In this document: positions 59,918 through 64,000 of the stretch, in pieces | How the letters are laid out: every line of letters begins with the position of its first letter | Position numbering within the stretch: the stretch's first letter is position 1 | Assembly: GCA_964035545.1 (NCBI GenBank) | Contig: CAXIUT010000183.1 | Span: 62,001-126,000, forward strand | Source: Bugula neritina | Taxonomy: Eukaryota; Bryozoa; Gymnolaemata; Cheilostomatida; Bugulidae | Direction of reading: 5' to 3' | DNA: 64,000 nt | The notes under the pieces: generated by a model | Seen by the model: only the letters and a program-made list of their open reading frames with translations | The model's database searches: none | Told to the model about the DNA's origin: nothing | Translations under genes and position numbers: made by a program

Positions 59918-59939
59918 CGGTAATATACCGAAAAAAAAA
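59918..59939 (+). repeat. Hairpin-A9 cassette 18
   Basis: Same structure; A9 at 59931-59939. Offset 3634 from cassette 17. Confidence 0.83.
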
Positions 59940-61629
59940 CTGTAACAGATTGAAAAATTCTGCAACATACTGAAATAAACTTCAACACACTGAAATACAC
60001 CGCAAAATACTACAACATACTGAAATACACTGTAACATATTGAAATACACTGCAACACTTTGAAATATACTGCAACATACCGAAATATATGGTAAACTAC
60101 TAAAATATACTGTAACACTTTGAAAAATAGTGCAACATACTGAAATATACTGCGACACTTTGCACTGTACTGTAACATACTGAAATATGCTGTAGCACAC
60201 TGAAATACACTGCAACTCACTGAAATATACTGCAACATATTGAAATACACTGCAACATCCTACAACATGCTAAAATACACTGTAACATATTGAAATACAC
60301 TACAACACATTGAAATATACTGCAACATACCGGAATATATGGTAAACTACTGAAATATACTGTAACACACTGAAAAATACTGCAACATACTGAAATATAC
60401 TGCGACACATTGCAATATACTGCAACATACCAAAATATATGGTAAACTACTGAAATATACTTTAACACATTGAAAAATACTGCAACATACTGAAATATAC
60501 TGTAACACACTGAAATATACTGCAACATACTGAAATACACTGTAACATACTGAAATAAACTGCAACATACCAAAATATATGGTAAACTACTGAAATATAC
60601 TTTAACACATTGAAAAATACTGCAACATACTAAAATATACTGTAACACACTGCAAGATACTGCAACATACCGAAATACACTGTAACATACTGAAACACAC
60701 TGCAACATACTGCATTATACCGACATACACTGGAACATATTGAAATACACTGCAACATCCTACAACATGCTGAAATACACTGTAACATATTGAAATACAC
60801 TGCAACACAATGAAATATACTGCAACATACCAAAATATATGGTAAACTACTGAAATATACTTTAACACATTGAAAAATACTGCAATATACTGAAATACAC
60901 TGTAACACACTGAAATATACTTCAACATACTGAAATACACTGTAACATACTGAAATAAACTGCAACATACTGAAATACACTGCAACATCCTACAACATAC
61001 TGAATTACACTGTAACATATTGAAATACACTGCAACACATTGAAAAATACTGCAACATACCGAAATATATGGTAAACTATTGAATTATACTGTAACACAT
61101 TGAAAAATACTGAAACACACTGAAATTTACTCTGACACAATGCAATATACTGTAACATACTGAAATATGCTGTAGCACACTGAAATACACTGCAACTCAC
61201 TGAAATATACTGCAACATACTGAAATACACTGTAACATATTGAAAAATACTGCAACATACTGCAACATACTGAAATACACTGTAACATACTGAAATACAT
61301 TGCAACAAACTACAACATATTGAAATCCACTGCAACACATTGAAAGACACTGCAAAACATTGAAATATACTGCAACATACCAAAATATATGGTAAACTGC
61401 TGAAATATACTTTAACACATTGAAAAACACTGCAACATACTGAAATATACTGTAACACACTGAAATATACTGCAACATACTGAAATACACTGCTAGATAC
61501 TGAAATGTACTGCAACATACTGCAACATTCTGAAATACACTGTAACATACTGAAATACACTGCAACAAACCACAACATATTGAAATACACTGCAACACAT
61601 TGAAATAGACTGCAACCTACCTAAATATA

Positions 61630-61651
61630 CGGTAATATACCGAAAAAAAAA
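61630..61651 (+). repeat. Hairpin-A9 cassette 19
   Basis: Same structure; A9 at 61643-61651. Offset 1712 from cassette 18. Confidence 0.83.
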
Positions 61652-62420
61652 CTGTAACAGATTGAAAAATTCTGCAACATACTGAAATAAACTGCAACAC
61701 ACTGAAATACACCGCAAAATACTACAACATACTGAAATACACTGTAACATATTGAAATACACTGCAACACTTTGAAATATACTGCAACATACCGAAATAT
61801 ATGGTAAACTACTAAAATATACTGTAACACTTTGAAAAATAGTGCAACATACTGAAATATACTGCGACACTTTGCAATGTACTGTAACATACTGAAATAT
61901 GCTGTAGCACACTGAAATACACTGCAACTCACTGAAATATACTGCAACATATTGAAATACACTGCAACATCCTACAACATGCTAAAATACACTGTAACAT
62001 ATTGAAATACACTACAACACATTGAAATATACTGCAACATACCGGAATATATGGTAAACTACTGAAATATACTGTAACACACTGAAAAATACTGCAACAT
62101 ACTGAAATATACTGCGAGACATTGCAATATACTGCAACATACCAAAATATATGGTAAACTACTGAAATATACTTTAACACATTGAAAAATACTGCAACAT
62201 ACTGAAATATACTGTATAACACTGAAATATACTGCAACAAACTGAAATACACTGTAACATACTGAAATAAACTGCAACATACCAAAATATATGGTAAACT
62301 ACTGAAATATACTTTAACACATTGAAAAATACTGCAACATACTAAAATATACTGTAACACTGCAAGATACTGCAACATACCGAAATACACTGTAACATAC
62401 TGAAACACACTGCAACATAC

Positions 62421-64000
62421 TGCATTATACTGACATACACTGGAACATATTGAAATACACTGCAACACAATGAAATATACTGCAACATACCAAAATATAT
62501 GGTAAACTACTGAAATATACTTTAACACATTGAAAAATACTGCAACATACTGAAATATACTGTAACACACTGAAATATACTGCAACATACTGAAATACAC
62601 TGTAACATACTGAAATAAACTGTAACATACTGAAATACACTGCAACATCCTACAACATACTGAATTACACTGTAACATTGTGAAATACACTGCAACACAT
62701 TGAAAAATACTGCAACATACCAAAATATACGGTAAACTATTGAATTATACTGTAACACATTGAAAAATACTGAAACACACTGAAATTTACTCTGACACAA
62801 TGCAATATACTGTAACATACTGAATTATGCTGTAGCACACTGAAATACACTGCAACTCACTGAAATATACTGCAACATACTGAAAAACACTGTAACATAT
62901 TGAAACATACTGCAACATACTACAACATATTGAAATACACTGCAACACATTGAAATATACTGCAACATACCTAAATATCCGGTAATATACTGAAATATAC
63001 TGTAACACATTGAAAAATATTGCAACATACTGAAATACACTGCAACCCACTGAAATACATCGCAAAAGACTACAACATACTGAAATATACTGTAACACAC
63101 TGAAATATCCTGCAACAAACTGAAATACACTGTAACATATTGAAATAAACTGCAACATACCAAAATATATGGTAAACTACTGAAATATACTTTAACACAT
63201 TGAAAAATACTGCAACATACTAAAATATACCGTAACACACTGCAAGATACTGCAACATACCGAAATACACTGTAACATACTGAAACACACTGCAACATAC
63301 TGCATTATACTGACTAACACTGGAACATATTGAAATACACTGCAACATCCTACAACATGCTGAAATACACTGTAACATATTGAAATACACTGCAACACAA
63401 TGAAATACACTGCAACATACCAAAATATATGGTAAACTACTGAAATATACTTTAACACATTGAAAAATACTGCAACATACTGAAATATACTGTAACACAC
63501 TGAAATATACTGCAACATACTGAAATACACTGTAACATACTGAAATAAACTGTAACATACTGAAATACACTGCAACATCCTACAACATACTGAATTACAC
63601 TGTAACATTGTGAAATACACTGCAACACATTGAAAAATACTGCAACATACCGAAATATACGGTAAACTATTGAATTATACTGTAACACATTGAAAAATAC
63701 TGAAACACACTGAAATATACTCTGACACAATGCAATATACTGTAACATACTGAAATATGCTGTAGCACACTGAAATACACTGCAACTCACTGAAATATAC
63801 TACAACATACTGAAAAACACTGTAACATATTGAAACATACTGCAACATACTACAACATATTGAAATACACTGCAACACATTGAAATATACTGCAACATAC
63901 CTAAATATCCGGTAATATACTGAAATATACTGTAACACATTGAAAAATACTACAACATACTGAAATACACTGTAACATATTGAAATACACTGCAACATAC
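62421..64000 (+). repeat. Terminal module group, copy of 58.1-58.9 kb, cut by the window end
   Basis: Bases 63100 to 63998 match about 58046-58944 at offset 5054, including the rare actgactaac and acattgtgaa monomers. Just before this, about 62790-63080 resemble 57470-57780, with roughly 264 fewer bases between the two parts here than in the 57-58 kb copy. The array continues past the window. Confidence 0.78.

Larger units (their letters stand above)
59791..62420 (+). repeat. Further copies of the 1692-type unit (offsets 3634 and 1712)
   Basis: Bases near 59909-61030 match 56275-57396 at offset 3634. Bases near 61500-62400 match about 59790-60690 at offset 1712. Cassettes lie at 59918-59939 and 61630-61651. 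An irregular loss of two bases occurs near 62360 (gtaacac directly followed by tgcaagatac), and a rearranged monomer actgtataac lies at 62211-62220. The array in this part is less regular than on the left. Confidence 0.78.
1..64000 (+). repeat. Hierarchical 10-bp/20-bp satellite array filling the whole window
   Basis: Every line of the window consists of head-to-tail 10-bp monomers of the form actgNAANAN. The two commonest are actgaaatac and actgcaacat, which alternate to give a 20-bp dimer. Variant monomers recur in a fixed order and mark larger modules, for example actgtaacac, attgaaaaat, actgcgacac, attgcaatat, gctgtagcac, actgcaactc, cctacaacat and atggtaaact. No inverted copy and no unique sequence was seen, and the array is cut by both window ends. 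The strict period, the single orientation and the nested longer repeats are typical of eukaryotic satellite DNA. Long uninterrupted arrays of this kind are not expected in bacteria. The species and the chromosomal site are not identifiable from the sequence. Confidence 0.97.

Noticed and set aside
1-64000. CRISPR array
   Set aside because: Repeats are contiguous 10- and 20-bp units without unique spacers of constant length, and there are no cas genes.
1-64000. tRNA, rRNA, small RNA genes, transposons or retroelements within the array
   Set aside because: No stretch departs from the decamer pattern. No terminal repeats, target-site duplications or conserved RNA folds were found.
1-64000. Bacterial or phage genome segment
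   Set aside because: There are no genes, no ribosome-binding sites and no operon layout, and 64 kb of nested satellite is a eukaryotic trait.

Overview
The whole window is one tandem-repeat array. I find no supportable protein gene, RNA gene, transposon, CRISPR array or unique-sequence island in 64 kb. The basic unit is a 10-bp monomer of the form actgNAANAN. It usually alternates as a 20-bp dimer, actgaaatac followed by actgcaacat. Every copy I read points the same way, and the array enters and leaves the window in mid-repeat. This fits nuclear satellite DNA of a eukaryote (pericentromeric, subtelomeric or other heterochromatin). Species and chromosomal location cannot be read from the sequence. 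By the consensus, the + strand is about 45% A, 25% C, 20% T and 10% G, an extreme strand bias.

The array is hierarchical. (1) Decamers and 20-bp dimers. (2) Modules of about 170-300 bp, each opened by a short dyad TACC-N9-GGTA. (3) Multi-kb higher-order repeats. (4) A 19,142-bp super-period. In the left part (1 to about 34.3 kb) the copies are almost identical. A marker recurs at successive distances of 6253, 4239, 4411, 4239, 6253 and 4239 bp. These are built from three blocks: S1 (5300 bp, full copies at 1, 6254 and 25396), S2 (953 bp, at 5301, 15793 and 24443) and S3 (about 1477 bp, at 11554, 20204 and 30696), plus shortened S1 copies. About 8451-17100 and 17101-25750 form a tandem duplication of 8650 bp.

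From 34.3 to 38.0 kb a 1190-bp tandem repeat and several recombinant joints break the order. From 38 to 41.6 kb lies a more diverged mosaic. From 41.6 to 50.0 kb a different 4628-bp higher-order repeat is present about 1.8 times. From 50 kb to the end, shorter and less regular repeats (4132, 1692, 3634, 1712 and 5054 bp offsets) are interleaved.

Nearly all length changes between copies are multiples of 10 bp. The few exceptions map to specific sites: a short hairpin followed by nine A (19 intact copies, each +2 bp), a 9-bp monomer at the S1 joints (-1 bp), and two isolated 2-bp losses. The many minus-strand open frames follow from the repeat itself. The reverse complement of the 20-bp dimer has no stop in any frame and encodes the same 20-residue peptide in all three. 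They should not be annotated as genes.
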